Of a DNA stretch of 64,000 nucleotides, positions 36,485-45,977 are shown piece after piece. Below the pieces are notes generated by a model, which did no database searches, had not been told where the DNA came from, and saw nothing but the letters and a program-made list of their open reading frames with translations. Positions within the stretch are counted from its first letter, which is position 1. Each line of letters begins with the position of its first letter. The translations under genes were made by a program, and so were the position numbers. Origin of the DNA: Bradyrhizobium daqingense (GTDB lineage: Bacteria > Pseudomonadota > Alphaproteobacteria > Rhizobiales > Xanthobacteraceae); NCBI RefSeq assembly GCF_021044685.1, contig NZ_CP088014.1, positions 7,736,001 to 7,800,000 of the forward strand. Direction: 5' to 3'.

Positions 36485-38151
36485 GTTGCCTCATTTATTT
36501 TGCTCCTGGCCTGAGTTGAGGAGGAGGCCGGGTGCGGAGATGGCCGGGGTTTCGGAGCGCCCGGCCTCCTCCGCTGGCACCTCGCACGTCATTGGGGTGT
36601 TGTGACCTCATGCCCTGGCGGCATTTTTTCTGAAGCAAACAGCAGCGCATTCGCTTGCTCGCTGCGCCAGGATTTCAACCGACGTTGAAGGGTTCGAAGA
36701 AGCTTGTTCGGATAGTCTCCAGGATATTCCACCTGCAGGCGCGAGAGCAGTTCGCTGCCGGTCCGCCAAGGCTCGGCTTCAAACCATTTTCTCAAATCTG
36801 ACGTTGCCCGGATAAGCGGATCGGGACGACGCCGGCCCCTTTTAGCCTTCACGATTGGCCGATCCGTCGGGCGCGTGGCGCCGTCCTTCCAGGCCGTTCG
36901 CAGGCTTGCCAGGAAGCGATCAATCGATTGTGATGCCGCAGCAGGATGGGCGGATGGTTGGATATCCGCGAGCGCCGCGAGGCGCTCCTGCACGTCGCGG
37001 ATGTCGCGCAACAACGTGACCGGATCGAGAGCGGTATAGATTTCCTGGAGATGGTGGCGGACCGCATCAGGCGTGCGGGCGTCCGCTGACAGGCGCTGGT
37101 GGGGTGTTGCCGGCGCGCTGTATGTCTTACGTACACGAGCACCGTCGCGCTGCTTGGCTAACAGTTTGAACGAAGGTTGGAAGAAGTTTACGAACAGCCG
37201 CGCTGACCGATAGAGTTCCGCCAGTAGCTTGGCCGCCTCCAGGCCTTCGAACCTACGATAGCCGACCATCCTGCGCACGACGGCGCCGTTCTTTTGCTCG
37301 ACGAACGCCTGGTCATTCTTCCGGTAGGGACGGCAACGCGTGAAGACAATGTTGGCCGCCTCGCAGTAGGCCTTCAACGTCTCATTCATGAACACGGTGT
37401 CATTGTCCGTGTCGAAGCCGAGCAGCGCAAAAGGCAATTGCTTGCGCAATTCCGTCAGCACCGTGCTCACCAGCGTCTGTTCGCGCACGATCAGAGGTGC
37501 GCACTCTGTCCAGCCGGTAGCAATGTCGGTGAGCACGAGGGTCTGGATGAAGCTGCCGCGCGCAGATGGACCGCTATGCGCTACAAGGTCGGCCTCGACG
37601 AATCCCGGCGCCGGATCATTCCAATCTGCCGAAGTCCGTATTGGAATACTGCGACGCAGGGAATGCCCCGCGTGCCGCCGGCGCTTGCGACCCAATTTTT
37701 CTCGAACCCGCACCAAGGCGCGGTCGATCGTCGCAGCGCTCATCGCCAAAAGTTTGGTGCGAATCTCAGGGGCAAGGTCGAGGTGCCCGTACCGTTCCAT
37801 CGCCTCAATCAGCGCGGGCATTAATGCTTTCAGTCGCTTCCCGCAGATGCGGTCTGACGCCTCCCAAAGCAGCACGAGTGCGGTGTGTTCTGCTTCATTA
37901 TATATCCGACGTCGCGCCCGTCGGCCCGGATGTACGCCTTCCTGGTTTCGAAGTAGACGCATCGCATGCTTCCGATGGAATCCGGTGATGTCGACGAACT
38001 CGTCCAATATCCGCGCCTTCTTCGCGCGATCCGACCGCCGATAGCGCACGCCTGCCGCCGCCGTCAGTTCCTTCCGCGTTGCCATGCTTAGCCACCCCAT
38101 CTCCGCCCCTCGCTCGTTCCCGGTCCAGGGGAGCAATTTACGTGAGGCAAC
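36485..38151 (-). mobile_element. ISNCY-like insertion sequence
   Basis: Inverted repeats GTTGCCTCATTTATTTTGCT (36485) and, on the complement, GTTGCCTCACGTAAATTGCT (38151) share most positions. One transposase gene fills the element. No clear target duplication was seen. Confidence 0.75.
36589..38100 (-). CDS. Integrase-fold transposase (ISNCY-like)
   Basis: 503 residues from the ATG at 38100 (MGWLSMATRKELTAAAGVRY), which has GGGCGGAG just before it. N-terminal helix-turn-helix: VDITGFHRKHAMRLLRNQEG. Integrase core: GFVEADLVAHSG (first Asp), LGFDTDNDTVFMNETL (second Asp), RPYRKNDQAFVEQKNGAVVRR (Glu). The C-terminal DNA-binding part is basic. It appears intact. Family placement rests on the motif order and is less certain than the enzyme class. 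Confidence 0.82.
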   Translation of the reverse strand: MGWLSMATRKELTAAAGVRYRRSDRAKKARILDEFVDITGFHRKHAMRLLRNQEGVHPGRRARRRIYNEAEHTALVLLWEASDRICGKRLKALMPALIEAMERYGHLDLAPEIRTKLLAMSAATIDRALVRVREKLGRKRRRHAGHSLRRSIPIRTSADWNDPAPGFVEADLVAHSGPSARGSFIQTLVLTDIATGWTECAPLIVREQTLVSTVLTELRKQLPFALLGFDTDNDTVFMNETLKAYCEAANIVFTRCRPYRKNDQAFVEQKNGAVVRRMVGYRRFEGLEAAKLLAELYRSARLFVNFFQPSFKLLAKQRDGARVRKTYSAPATPHQRLSADARTPDAVRHHLQEIYTALDPVTLLRDIRDVQERLAALADIQPSAHPAAASQSIDRFLASLRTAWKDGATRPTDRPIVKAKRGRRRPDPLIRATSDLRKWFEAEPWRTGSELLSRLQVEYPGDYPNKLLRTLQRRLKSWRSEQANALLFASEKMPPGHEVTTPQ

Positions 38152-38942
38152 GGCTTAGGATCCGGTAACAATTAAGGCGAGGCAATGCGCTCTTGCGCGC
38201 GACAATCATCGCGGCGATCATCATCGCGCCGCGACACTGACTCGCCATCCTGATCGCCGCGCTCTTCCGACCCAGATCGTCGCGCTATATCGGCAAGGGC
38301 AAGGCCGCCGCGCCCTATGAGTTCTGCGTGAAGGCCTCCATCGTCACCAACAACCAAAGAGCTCCGGGCGGCTTGTTCGTGCTCCACGCCTGCTCGCTGC
38401 CGGACAACCCCTACGACGGTCACACCCTTCGCAACGTCATCGAGCGCACCGAGAGCCTCACCGGCTGCCCGATCGAACGGGCCTATGTCGACAAGGGATA
38501 TCGCGGCCACGACACACAAAATCCCCGCCGCGTCTTCATCTCGGGCCAGAAGCGCGGCGTCTTCGGCGTCATCAAGCGCGAGCTACGCCGCCGTTCCGCC
38601 ATCGAGCCCATCATCGGACACATGAAGAACGAAGGTCACCTTGGCCGCTGCTATCTCAAAGGCCGCGCCGGAGATGCCGCTAACGTTCTCCTCTCGGCCG
38701 TTGGCCACAACCTCCGCCGTGTCCTGGCTTGGCTCAGAGACCTTTTGTCCCTCTTCCTGCTCTCACTCTGGCCAACGCTCAACTGTCCAGTTCAGCCCAA
38801 TTCGGCTTATTAACGATCGACTCGGATCGCAGGCAGCGCGGGCGACTCGCCGCCTTGGCTGACTTCAATCGGGAGCTAGTTCAGTTTCTGCGGAGAAAAA
38901 TCTCGTGTTCCGAGCCTGGCGGCCCGATACCGGCTGTTTAGT

Positions 38943-39149
38943 TCACGTCCCCGAGAGTAAGACTTTTATTTGGCTCAGATCCGGATGGGGCAGAAGCTTG
39001 TGCAAACCCATTCGCAACTTGAGGTCTTCCGGCGCCCACGGATCTCCCTGCTGCCAGCTCGGGGGCACATAAAGAGACAAACTTGGCAGCGGCTGGTTGC
39101 GCCGCACTTGCGGCGCATAAGGCGAGGATGTTGAGTTGAAGCCGTCCAT
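38943..39149 (-). CDS. Small TtsI-controlled protein (68 aa), unknown function
   Basis: The product MDGFNSTSSPYAPQV... is preceded by a purine-rich GGGGGTGG site, and a good tts box lies 228 bp upstream. This is the same leader length as nopE and the 14071 gene, which makes it a likely secreted or secretion-related gene. The N-terminus is Ser/Thr/Asn-rich and the middle Pro/Trp-rich (PSLSLYVPPSWQQGDPW). No family is recognised. It could be a small effector or the remains of a longer one. It survives as an island between mobile elements. Confidence 0.6.
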   Translation of the reverse strand: MDGFNSTSSPYAPQVRRNQPLPSLSLYVPPSWQQGDPWAPEDLKLRMGLHKLLPHPDLSQIKVLLSGT

Positions 39150-39377
39150 GTTCCACCCCCTGAACGCTTAAAGCCGACTACAGAAGGTCAGCGACAGGAA
39201 ACAGCGCGGGCGCGGCCTGGCGCCTACCGACCTGGGGGGCTGGATAAAGGCACTATCCCTGCCGCTCCGCGCTGCCGTTGAGTTTAGCGGAAAGCGTGAC
39301 TCGGCGCTGACCGTTCTGGATAGATAGCGCTGTCCCTGCCACGTCCCGTTAACCACAACGGCTCTGTATCCGGGCTG

Positions 39378-39397
39378 GCTTACTGAAAGCTGACGAG
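39378..39397 (-). promoter_or_regulatory. tts box (TtsI-binding site)
   Basis: On the minus strand CTCGTCAGCTTTCAGTAAGC. It is weaker in the centre than the others (CAG in place of TCG), but its 228-bp spacing to the start at 39149 fits the long-leader class. Confidence 0.6.
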
Positions 39398-39439
39398 ACC
39401 CGGCAATTCCCAAAACGAAAGCGGCCCGTGTGGGCAAGT

Positions 39440-39760
39440 TGCAGTCAAGCGTGAGAACGACGTTCCGGCGGCACGCTTGGTACCACGTCAGCCTGAGCAT
39501 TCGCCAGCTAGCAGCTCCGGTGTCCAGCGCCCGGCCTGCCGGAGGGCCGCAGGCGGTGGCCACCAGAAGGGCCTCTTCCTTGTCGTTGAGTTCGCGCTCT
39601 GCCCGGTAGGCGGCTCTTCGCTCTGGTTCTCCGCCAGGTTGCCTTCGACAAAAACGTCGAAGGGTGGGAGACCGCCAAGTGGCCGACGCCCAGGCTTGTG
39701 GCGATCACGTCATCACTCATCCCGGCATCGGCCGCCAACCGGATCTGCGCCCCCTTGAGC
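39440..39760 (-). pseudogene. IS630-type transposase N-terminal remnant
   Basis: Minus-strand frames give RLAADAGMSDDVIATSLGVG, then FVEGNLAENQ-type sequence, RELNDKEEALLVATACGPPAGRA and LELLA-like fragments in different frames. This is the N-terminal helix-turn-helix half of an IS630 transposase. The catalytic half is absent. Confidence 0.6.
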
Positions 39761-39983
39761 GGACAGCGGTTGCCTGCCTCCGCCTAAGAAAAGCTCTATT
39801 CGACAAAAAGAGAGGTATCTATGGCAAACGAATCTTAGATAACTCGCGGCATCTTGAGTTCAGAGCAATCGTGGGATTTGGCGGGTGAGCTGAAGCCACT
39901 AAAGCGACCCACACCCTCGTCAGTGGGCGACATATGCCCTCGGCTCTGGAGGAAGTAGCTGCGATCGGGCTCTTATCGCAAGC

Positions 39984-40385
39984 TCAGTGAAGCGCCTGCC
40001 TTCCCGCGGGTGATGGCTGTGGCTTGAGATGATCCAATATCTTCGAGCCGGCGCTGAACGACCTCGACCAGAATTTCTCCAGAAAATCCAGGTGACACCG
40101 CAACAGCTCCGAGGAAGTTTTGGAGTCCGCGATATCCTTCAGAAAGGTGGCCTGATCGTGCAGGGAGGAAGCCGCCAAACCTAGTCCGTCCTTCAGGGCC
40201 GCAGCGAACAGGTTGCTTGTCGCTTCAATCGAGCTCTGCCATTCCCGAAAAGTAAATGGAATAGGCGATGCGGCTGTCGTAGATTTCCCAGCGCCATCGG
40301 CGGAAGCGCCAGATATCAGAGCCGGGTCGTGCCCGACATGTGGCCGCCGCTCGCGTTTCTCGTCTTCTCTTGCATTCGGTGCCAT
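39984..40385 (-). CDS. Phasin-like protein
   Basis: 133 residues starting at an ATG with AGGAG upstream. After a charged ~40-residue N-terminus the protein is helical (FTFREWQSSIEATSNLFAAALKDGLGLAASSLHDQATFLKDIADSKTSSELLRCHLDFLEKFWSRSFSAGSKIL, positions 46-118 in abbreviated form). This matches the phasin pattern of an amphipathic helical bundle that coats polyhydroxybutyrate granules. The Q-x-x-F and DF-x-x-x-x-W-type positions are present. Rhizobia store PHB during symbiosis. No tts box is near. Assignment is by pattern only. Confidence 0.65.
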   Translation of the reverse strand: MAPNAREDEKRERRPHVGHDPALISGASADGAGKSTTAASPIPFTFREWQSSIEATSNLFAAALKDGLGLAASSLHDQATFLKDIADSKTSSELLRCHLDFLEKFWSRSFSAGSKILDHLKPQPSPAGRQALH

Positions 40386-41377
40386 TCGAGATCTCCTAGC
40401 TTGAAGGGCTTATAACGTACTAAGTTGTTCGCCGCTCATTTCGATCATCCCCTACAAGGTACCACAATTGCCAACACGCGATACCTACCTCATTTGGTAA
40501 CGTGGCAGCAAAGGAGGCAGTGAACGCGATACGGCCAGAGCCCATAGGCTGTAAAGCGCGCGTCCGTGTGCTGTCGCTTTGCCCACCGGTGCCGGCCCAG
40601 AGGCTGAGAACTGGGGCGATCGGATGGAGGATGGTGCCGGCTGCGCGTAGATGGCTGGCGGCGGCAAAGTCGGTGAGCGCACGTACATGGAGCAGCAATC
40701 AACATTCAATAATTGTTTAAGATTCTCCAAGCCGCTGGAACGGGCGATCGCTTCTACCCTGCTTCGAAGGCTTCACTGGCAGCCTGCTCGGCCTGTTGAC
40801 GGCCCTGCCCTCTGAGCCAACGAGCGCTTCTGGACGGGCCACATGAAAGCGACTTTGAATCGCGGTGGATGCCCTCGACGGCTGGAAGCCGATTCGGCCG
40901 GCTGGCGTATATGATCTATTAGAACCATCTCGGCGGCTCGCGCAACCAGGCGACCGCCAGGCACTTAACCGCCGCGGCACCGCTATACGGGATCATCCAG
41001 AGGTTCTTGCCGACCGAATGCGAAATCCATGCTTCGATACGACGAGCTAACTGCCGGCGCAAACTTGCGATGTTCGGCGAAGCTTGTCCGGTGTCAGCTA
41101 GCGGGTTGGGTTAGGTGAAGCAATAGACGTTGCAAGCACCCCGCGCGGGAAAACGGCGTTGATGGACAATGGCGGCAATACCCTTGCGTCTCGAGTTTAG
41201 CTGGAGGCTTGCTTTTTCTCTCGCACGCAGGCTTACGTCCTGTGGCTCTCGAACGTGTGCGGCGCAATGTGGCACTCGGGCGATCTTGAGACGTATAAAC
41301 GCTGTGATCGTATGAACTTGTAGCAGCGCGGCTCGAGATAGACGACCAGAGACATGCTCCAGATGGCACCGTCCCTA
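40386..41377. other. No supported gene
   Basis: About 1 kb between the phasin-like gene and IS630-A copy 1. It contains only short shadow frames and no tts or nod box. Confidence 0.45.
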
Positions 41378-42495
41378 GTACCCGGAATCAGAGCTGAGTG
41401 ATACGGCGGCCTTTGAAACGGCGTTGACGGACCTTTTTCTTGGTCCAGACGAAGGGCTCGGCTCTGTCGTTGTATGCGTTGACGTAGGCATCGATGTGTT
41501 CCTGAAGCTGCTTGAGGCTCGTGAAGGAGGTGCCGCTGAGCGACTGCCCCTGCAAGATGGAAAACCATACTTCGACCTGATTGAGCCATGGCGCACTTGT
41601 CGGCGTGAAATGAAATTGCACGTTGGGGTGGGCCTTGAGCCAGTCCTCGTTCTTTTTATGGGTGTTGAGGTTGTCGAGGATGACGTGAAGCTTGCGGTTC
41701 GGAAAAGCCGCGGTGACGCTGTTCATGAAATCGAGAAACTCGACGCGGCGCCGGCGTTTTGAATGGGTCGCGATGATCTTTCCGGTGGCGACTTCGAGCG
41801 CCGCAAACAATGTTGTGGTGCCATGCCGCTTGTAATCGTGGCTTTGGCCGGTCAAGGCGCGGCCATTGGGCAACTTCAGATAACCCTGCGCTCGCTCCAA
41901 AGCCTGGATCGAGGGCTTCTCGTCCACGCACAGCACAATGGCCTTCGCCGGCGGCGCGACATAGAGGCCGACAACATCGGCGGCTTTGGCCGTAAAGTTC
42001 GGGTCGTTGCTCTCGCACCAGGACTTGCGAGCCACCAGGTCAATCTTGTGGCTGCGCAGGAACCGCCAGACATATTGGACATCGACATCGCCCAGCGCCT
42101 CGGCCAGCAGGGGGCCGGTCCAGCGCGCAAACCCTTGCGGTGGCGGCTTATCCAGCAGCTTCAGAATCCGCTTGTCGGTCGTCTTCGTATAGATCGGCTG
42201 CTTGCCAGGCCGCGGCTTGTCTTGCAGCCCTTCAAGGCCATGGTCGGCATAGCGATGCCGCCAAAGGCTGACAATCCGCGGCTGGACCCCAACTTCCTTG
42301 GCGATCGACCGGGTGCTGCGCCCATCCGCCGCCAACAGAACTATCCGCGCCCGCTTCAAATCGCGCTGCAACGTCACCGGTGAGCGACAGCACGCCTCAA
42401 GCACCTTGCGATCTTTCCTCGAAAGGTGGACTTCTCTTGCTTCGGGTATCATCCCGACCTTGAATCACGACTCACGTTCCAAGAAAAGTGGGTAC
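41378..42495 (-). mobile_element. IS630-family element IS630-A, copy 1
   Basis: 1118 bp ending GTACCC...GGGTAC and flanked by the TA target duplication in a CTAG context on both sides (41376-41377, 42496-42497). It matches copy 2 (60722-61839) in all stretches compared; one difference noticed is C at 42108 against A at 61452. Confidence 0.92.
41388..42452 (-). CDS. IS630-family transposase (IS630-A copy 1)
   Basis: 354 residues: N-terminal helix-turn-helix (RSTRSIAKEVGVQPRIVSLWRHRY), a winged part (FARWTGPLLAEALG), and the catalytic domain with IVLCVDEKPSIQAL (Asp), HVILDNLNTHK (Asp) and TSAPWLNQVEVWFSIL (Glu), ending in basic VWTKKKVRQRRFKGRRI. It looks intact and potentially active. Confidence 0.92.
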   Translation of the reverse strand: MIPEAREVHLSRKDRKVLEACCRSPVTLQRDLKRARIVLLAADGRSTRSIAKEVGVQPRIVSLWRHRYADHGLEGLQDKPRPGKQPIYTKTTDKRILKLLDKPPPQGFARWTGPLLAEALGDVDVQYVWRFLRSHKIDLVARKSWCESNDPNFTAKAADVVGLYVAPPAKAIVLCVDEKPSIQALERAQGYLKLPNGRALTGQSHDYKRHGTTTLFAALEVATGKIIATHSKRRRRVEFLDFMNSVTAAFPNRKLHVILDNLNTHKKNEDWLKAHPNVQFHFTPTSAPWLNQVEVWFSILQGQSLSGTSFTSLKQLQEHIDAYVNAYNDRAEPFVWTKKKVRQRRFKGRRITQL

Positions 42496-43159
42496 TAGTT
42501 GACGATCAGCACTACCGGCTTGTCAACCGAGTGGCAGGGTCCCCTAGCCAAGGTGGTACAAGTCGACGTCCTCGAGGGTGTAGGCGCTGAAGCTCCCGAA
42601 ATGGGCGAACAAGTTGTTGCGCTTGGCGCCGCAGCTGATCCGGTGATCCGGTCGGCGAGGCCGCGGCCCAGAGGCTATCGGGCGAGCGCATCGGCGCCTC
42701 GCGGAAGATGCGAGCATCGATTGAGCGCCAGCCTGCAGATCGCAGCGTCAGGACAGGACGACCTAGTCACGTGAATCTAATGTTCGCCACATAAAGTCTG
42801 CTGGGTTTTGTGGCAGAAGCGTTTGACGGAAGCCAAAATCTGGTCTGCGGACTTGGTCCATTTGAAGGGCTTCGGGTTTTGGTTGTGCAGGTGGATGAAG
42901 GTGCAGATGTCGGCCTCGAGTTGCCCGACGGAGGTGTCGTCTAATCGCTGCTGGGACGTCAAGCATTTAGTTTCGTCAAGAGACGCTGCCGGGTGCGTGG
43001 TTGTCTTCGCGGTCGACATTGGTCGCCGCATGATGGAGCTTCGCGGACGAGCCTTCAATGTGGACGACGCACTTTGCTGAGTCAGCAGTGCAACCCCATC
43101 AGCGGAATGGCTCGGCTCACGTCCTGGCAGGGATACCTTAGGCGTTCAGGTTCTGAACG

Positions 43160-44191
43160 CTATCCGAGCTTATGCGGCAGCTCCGGCATTCGGATTGAAC
43201 AGCTCGCCGGTCTTAAGCATCGTATGCTTATCACCGCCAGTTTCCGTGCCACAGCCACGGCGGCTCTTTTGAAGCCGATCCTCTCCCGGAGATGCCGTCC
43301 CCACGTCCGCAGAGCGCTGTCGGTTGAGCTGCGCGTCAGAATGACCGCTGCCGCTTCATAGAGAAGCCCACGCAAATGGCGGTCGCCACGTCGGGATATA
43401 TGGCCATCATAATCGACTTCTCCGGATTGGTAGCGGCGCGTTGTCAGGCCGATCCACGCGCCAACAGATCGGGATTTCCTAAAGTTGTCAGGCTCCTCAA
43501 TAGCTGTGGCAAAAGAGGTTGCGGTGATCGCACCGATGCCCGGAATCGACATGAGGATGCGGCAGGCCTGACTCTCGCGCGCATCCCGAACCAACTGGCG
43601 ACCGAGTTCGGCGGCGCGGATGCGAATGCCACGCCAGGCTTCCAGCATCGGAAGCACGATGGATGCAAGTCCGTCCTGATCAACCAGAAGGTTCCGGACG
43701 TTCTCGAAGGTGCTTCCCTTTCCGGCGGGAACAAGCAGACCGAAGGTCTTCATGACGCCGCGGATCTGGTTCGAAAGCTCGGTGGTGATCCGGACCAGCC
43801 GCGTGCGCGCCGCGACAAGCGTGCGGGTCAGCATGCTGTTGAATCCCTTCACGCGCACCTCACGAAAGAACCCGACTTCCGCGAGCTGCGCCAGACCATC
43901 GGCGTCGTTCGCGTCCGTCTTGTTCGCCGCCATATCGAGCGCCGCTTTATCATGGCGCGCATCGACGCAGATCGCCGGCAATCCTTCGGTGCGCAAAGAA
44001 TGATAGAACCATACCGACAGCGGTCCCGTCTCGAACACCACGCGTTTCACGGCCGGCGCCCGCTTGCGGATGAGCGCGGCGATGACACTGGGATCAGATG
44101 CACACTTGCCGCGCCAGATCCGTTCACCTGCTCGACGGATCGAGACCGCCGTCTCTTTCATCGACACATCGAGACCGATATACTCTTCCAT
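43160..44191 (-). CDS. IS110-family transposase, C-terminal frameshift
   Basis: From the ATG at 44191 the protein starts MEEYIGLDVSMKETAVSI. The DEDD residues lie in GLDVS, VFETGPLSVW and DANDADGLAQL. The transposase_20 domain is LMSIPGIGAITATSFATAI to SVGAWIGLTTRRYQSG, with GDRHLRGLLYEAAA. The normal ending (MLKTGELFNPNAGAAA, stop at 43170) is in another frame, reached only by a shift near 43225; the present frame ends in unrelated residues. The recombinase core is intact, so partial activity is possible. Confidence 0.82.
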   Translation of the reverse strand: MEEYIGLDVSMKETAVSIRRAGERIWRGKCASDPSVIAALIRKRAPAVKRVVFETGPLSVWFYHSLRTEGLPAICVDARHDKAALDMAANKTDANDADGLAQLAEVGFFREVRVKGFNSMLTRTLVAARTRLVRITTELSNQIRGVMKTFGLLVPAGKGSTFENVRNLLVDQDGLASIVLPMLEAWRGIRIRAAELGRQLVRDARESQACRILMSIPGIGAITATSFATAIEEPDNFRKSRSVGAWIGLTTRRYQSGEVDYDGHISRRGDRHLRGLLYEAAAVILTRSSTDSALRTWGRHLRERIGFKRAAVAVARKLAVISIRCLRPASCSIRMPELPHKLG

Positions 44192-44389
44192 GGCTGTTCT
44201 CCATTCGATGCTTGGGCCCGGCGTCCAGTCGTGAGCCCGTATTTCCATCCTATCGGGGAACAGCCACCCTCCAAGACTATTGATTGTCTTTAGGGCAACA
44301 CGCTCCTGCGATTACCCCATGTGGACGCCCCCTCACGGCATCGCTGTGCCAAAGTGGTGTCGTTGACCATCACTTGAACGGAGGCGTCC

Positions 44390-44846
44390 ATGTCGGAATT
44401 TAGCATAATCGCGTTGGATCTGGCGAAGAATGTGTTCCAGATGCACGGCGCGGATGCATCAGGAACCGTGCTTTTCCGCAAGAAGCTGCGCCGGGATCAG
44501 ATCCTTAAATGTCTTGCCGCGCAGCCGACGTGCACGGTCGCAACGCGACTTTGCGGCATGGCTGGGGCTTACCCCGCTGCAGCGCTCCACCGGAGGCAAG
44601 CAGAAGCTCGGCAAGACGTCACGTATGGGCGAACGAACCCTGCGACGACTACTGATCATCGGCGCGAGCGCGGCCGTGCGCTGGGCAATGCGCAAAGACT
44701 CGACAGCGGATTCTTGGCTTGCGCGCATGCTTGCCCTCAAGCCGCCCATGCTGGTGATCGTCGCCCTCGCTAACAAGATGGCGCGCATCGTCTGGGCATT
44801 GATGGCGAGAGGCGGAACCTATCGGGCTCCGGCTGCGGCGAAGTAG
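44390..44846 (+). pseudogene. IS110-family transposase with internal deletion
   Basis: The first 48 codons (MSEFSIIALDLAKNVFQMHG to AAQPTC) are an IS110 N-terminus. After about 44533 another frame continues with RDFAAWLGLTPLQRSTGGKQKLG, TLRRLLIIGASAAVRWA and MARIVWALMARGGTYRA, the IS110 C-terminus. Roughly 200 residues in the middle are missing. Right of it, 44847-45098 shows nothing. Confidence 0.8.
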
Positions 44847-45977
44847 TTCCGCGGCAGGGACCGTGAGTGTGAGAAGGTCAACCGGAGAGTATGGCGCACG
44901 GTCACGAGACAGGAATGGGAAAACCAGATCATGGATACGCGCCTCGAGCACGCGAAGTTGAATTGGACCCGTTCCGCGAACTCCCATACGGGCCAGCGGC
45001 ATGTGGCAGCCGCAACAAAAGGCCGAACACATGTCAGCGCCCGACCACGCTCCGCACTCTTCGAAAGATTCTTCTTGCACCAACGGGGGCGTCTACACAT
45101 GTCCATGACGATATGGACATCGAGGCCTTCAGGAACTTGAGCATCGATCTCTTTTAAAAACTTCAAGACTCGACTGCCCGGTGGCGCTTGTAGCATTTGC
45201 CGATGACGAACCCCGAGGCGACATCGAGCGCGGCAAACAGCGTGGTCGCACCATGCCGCACATAGCTGTGCGTACGACGCTCCGGTATGCCGGGCATCAT
45301 TGGCAAGACCGGCTGCTCGCGATCGAGTGCCTGAATCTGGCTTTTCTCATCGATGCTGAGGACAAGGGCTCGGTTCGGCGGGGACAGGTAAAGCCGACGA
45401 TGTCGCGTGCCTTGTCGACGAGCCGCGGATCGCTCGACAACTTGAATGTCTGGCTACGGTGCGGTTGCAAGCCGAACGCCGACCACATTCGGCGGATCGT
45501 GGTGCGGGAAAAGCCAGTTTCCGCAGCCATCGAGCGGATCAACCATTGCGTCGCCTCGGCCGGCGTCGTACGCAGCGTGCGATCGATCATGGCGGCAACC
45601 TGATCGTCGTTGATGGTGCGAGGGCGGCCAGGGCGTGCCTCGTCAAGCAAGCCATCACAGCGATCCTTCAAAAATCGGCGGCGCGACTTGCCAACGGTGT
45701 GTTCGTGGAGGCCGAGTTCGGCAGCCACAGACTTGCTTGGCAAGCCATCCGCCCACCGCAGGATCGCGCGGCATCGCTCAGGAAAGCAACCGCGCAGCAC
45801 GATGACGACGAACTTGCCTCTCCAAGTACGCCCGCTCCTGCGGACTCAGCACCAACGGCGCGATCGGCCGGCCTTTCCCACCTGCATTCGCCACAAGCGC
45901 TCTCCTCTCTCGAGATTCAAGCTATCAACCAATGCGACGAACTTGCGTTCCGGATGACTAGGGTCTGTACCTAAATA

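Larger units (their letters stand above)
33893..38288 (+). mobile_element. IS21-family element B (contains an ISNCY-like insertion)
   Basis: The left end holds GCGCGGCGAACAGGATGG and the right end, on the complement, GCGCGGCGATCAGGATGG. The duplication ATCGGCAAG flanks it. istA and istB overlap by 4 bp. Right of istB another element (36485-38151) has inserted before the IS21 right end. I place the exact tips within 1-2 bp only. Confidence 0.75.
33074..38813 (+). pseudogene. IS5-like transposase copy A, split by IS21 element B
   Basis: The first part (33074-33892) runs from MRPKKHRTTGSNDLF to FHAPEVECIGK. The second (from 38289) resumes with CIGKGKA-equivalent sequence and continues to LLSAVGHNLRRVLAWLRDLL and a stop at 38813. 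Compared with copy B it also has a 12-bp in-frame deletion: LLLLKHIYEGVCERW instead of KHIYGLSDEEVCERW. The ATCGGCAAG at 33884-33892 is repeated at 38289-38297, the duplication made by IS21. Confidence 0.88.
32908..38821 (+). mobile_element. IS5-like element, copy A, carrying nested IS21 and ISNCY-like elements
   Basis: Ends GTTGTCCGTGAACAAG (32908) and the complement of GTCGATCGTTAATAAG (38821) match those of intact copy B. The 6-bp direct repeat TCGGAT flanks it (32902-32907, 38822-38827). Its transposase gene is cut by IS21 element B at 33893. Confidence 0.82.
42766..45957 (-). pseudogene. IS630-B copy, split and degraded
   Basis: The left end (42766-~42945) encodes the tail QLEADICTFIHLHNQNPKPF to the stop, and the right part (~45099-45957) encodes the N-terminal two thirds in several frames (ERCRAILRWADGLPSKSVAAELG, GLLDEARPGRPRTINDDQ). 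Both match the full copy at 59319-60503 and are in the same orientation, with about 155 bp missing in between. The 2.1 kb between them holds IS110-type sequences. The right tip ends at a TA immediately next to the IS427-like element at the rhcU end. Confidence 0.75.

Noticed and set aside
41763..42383. 206-codon plus-strand frame, repeated at 61107-61727
   Set aside because: Antisense of the IS630-A transposase; it is duplicated only because the element is.
42499..42774. 91-codon plus-strand frame between IS630-A and IS630-B
   Set aside because: No recognised motif; the opposite strand contains a short protein-like tail (NNLFAHFGSFSAYTLEDVDL) that might be a fragment of something, but too little remains to call.
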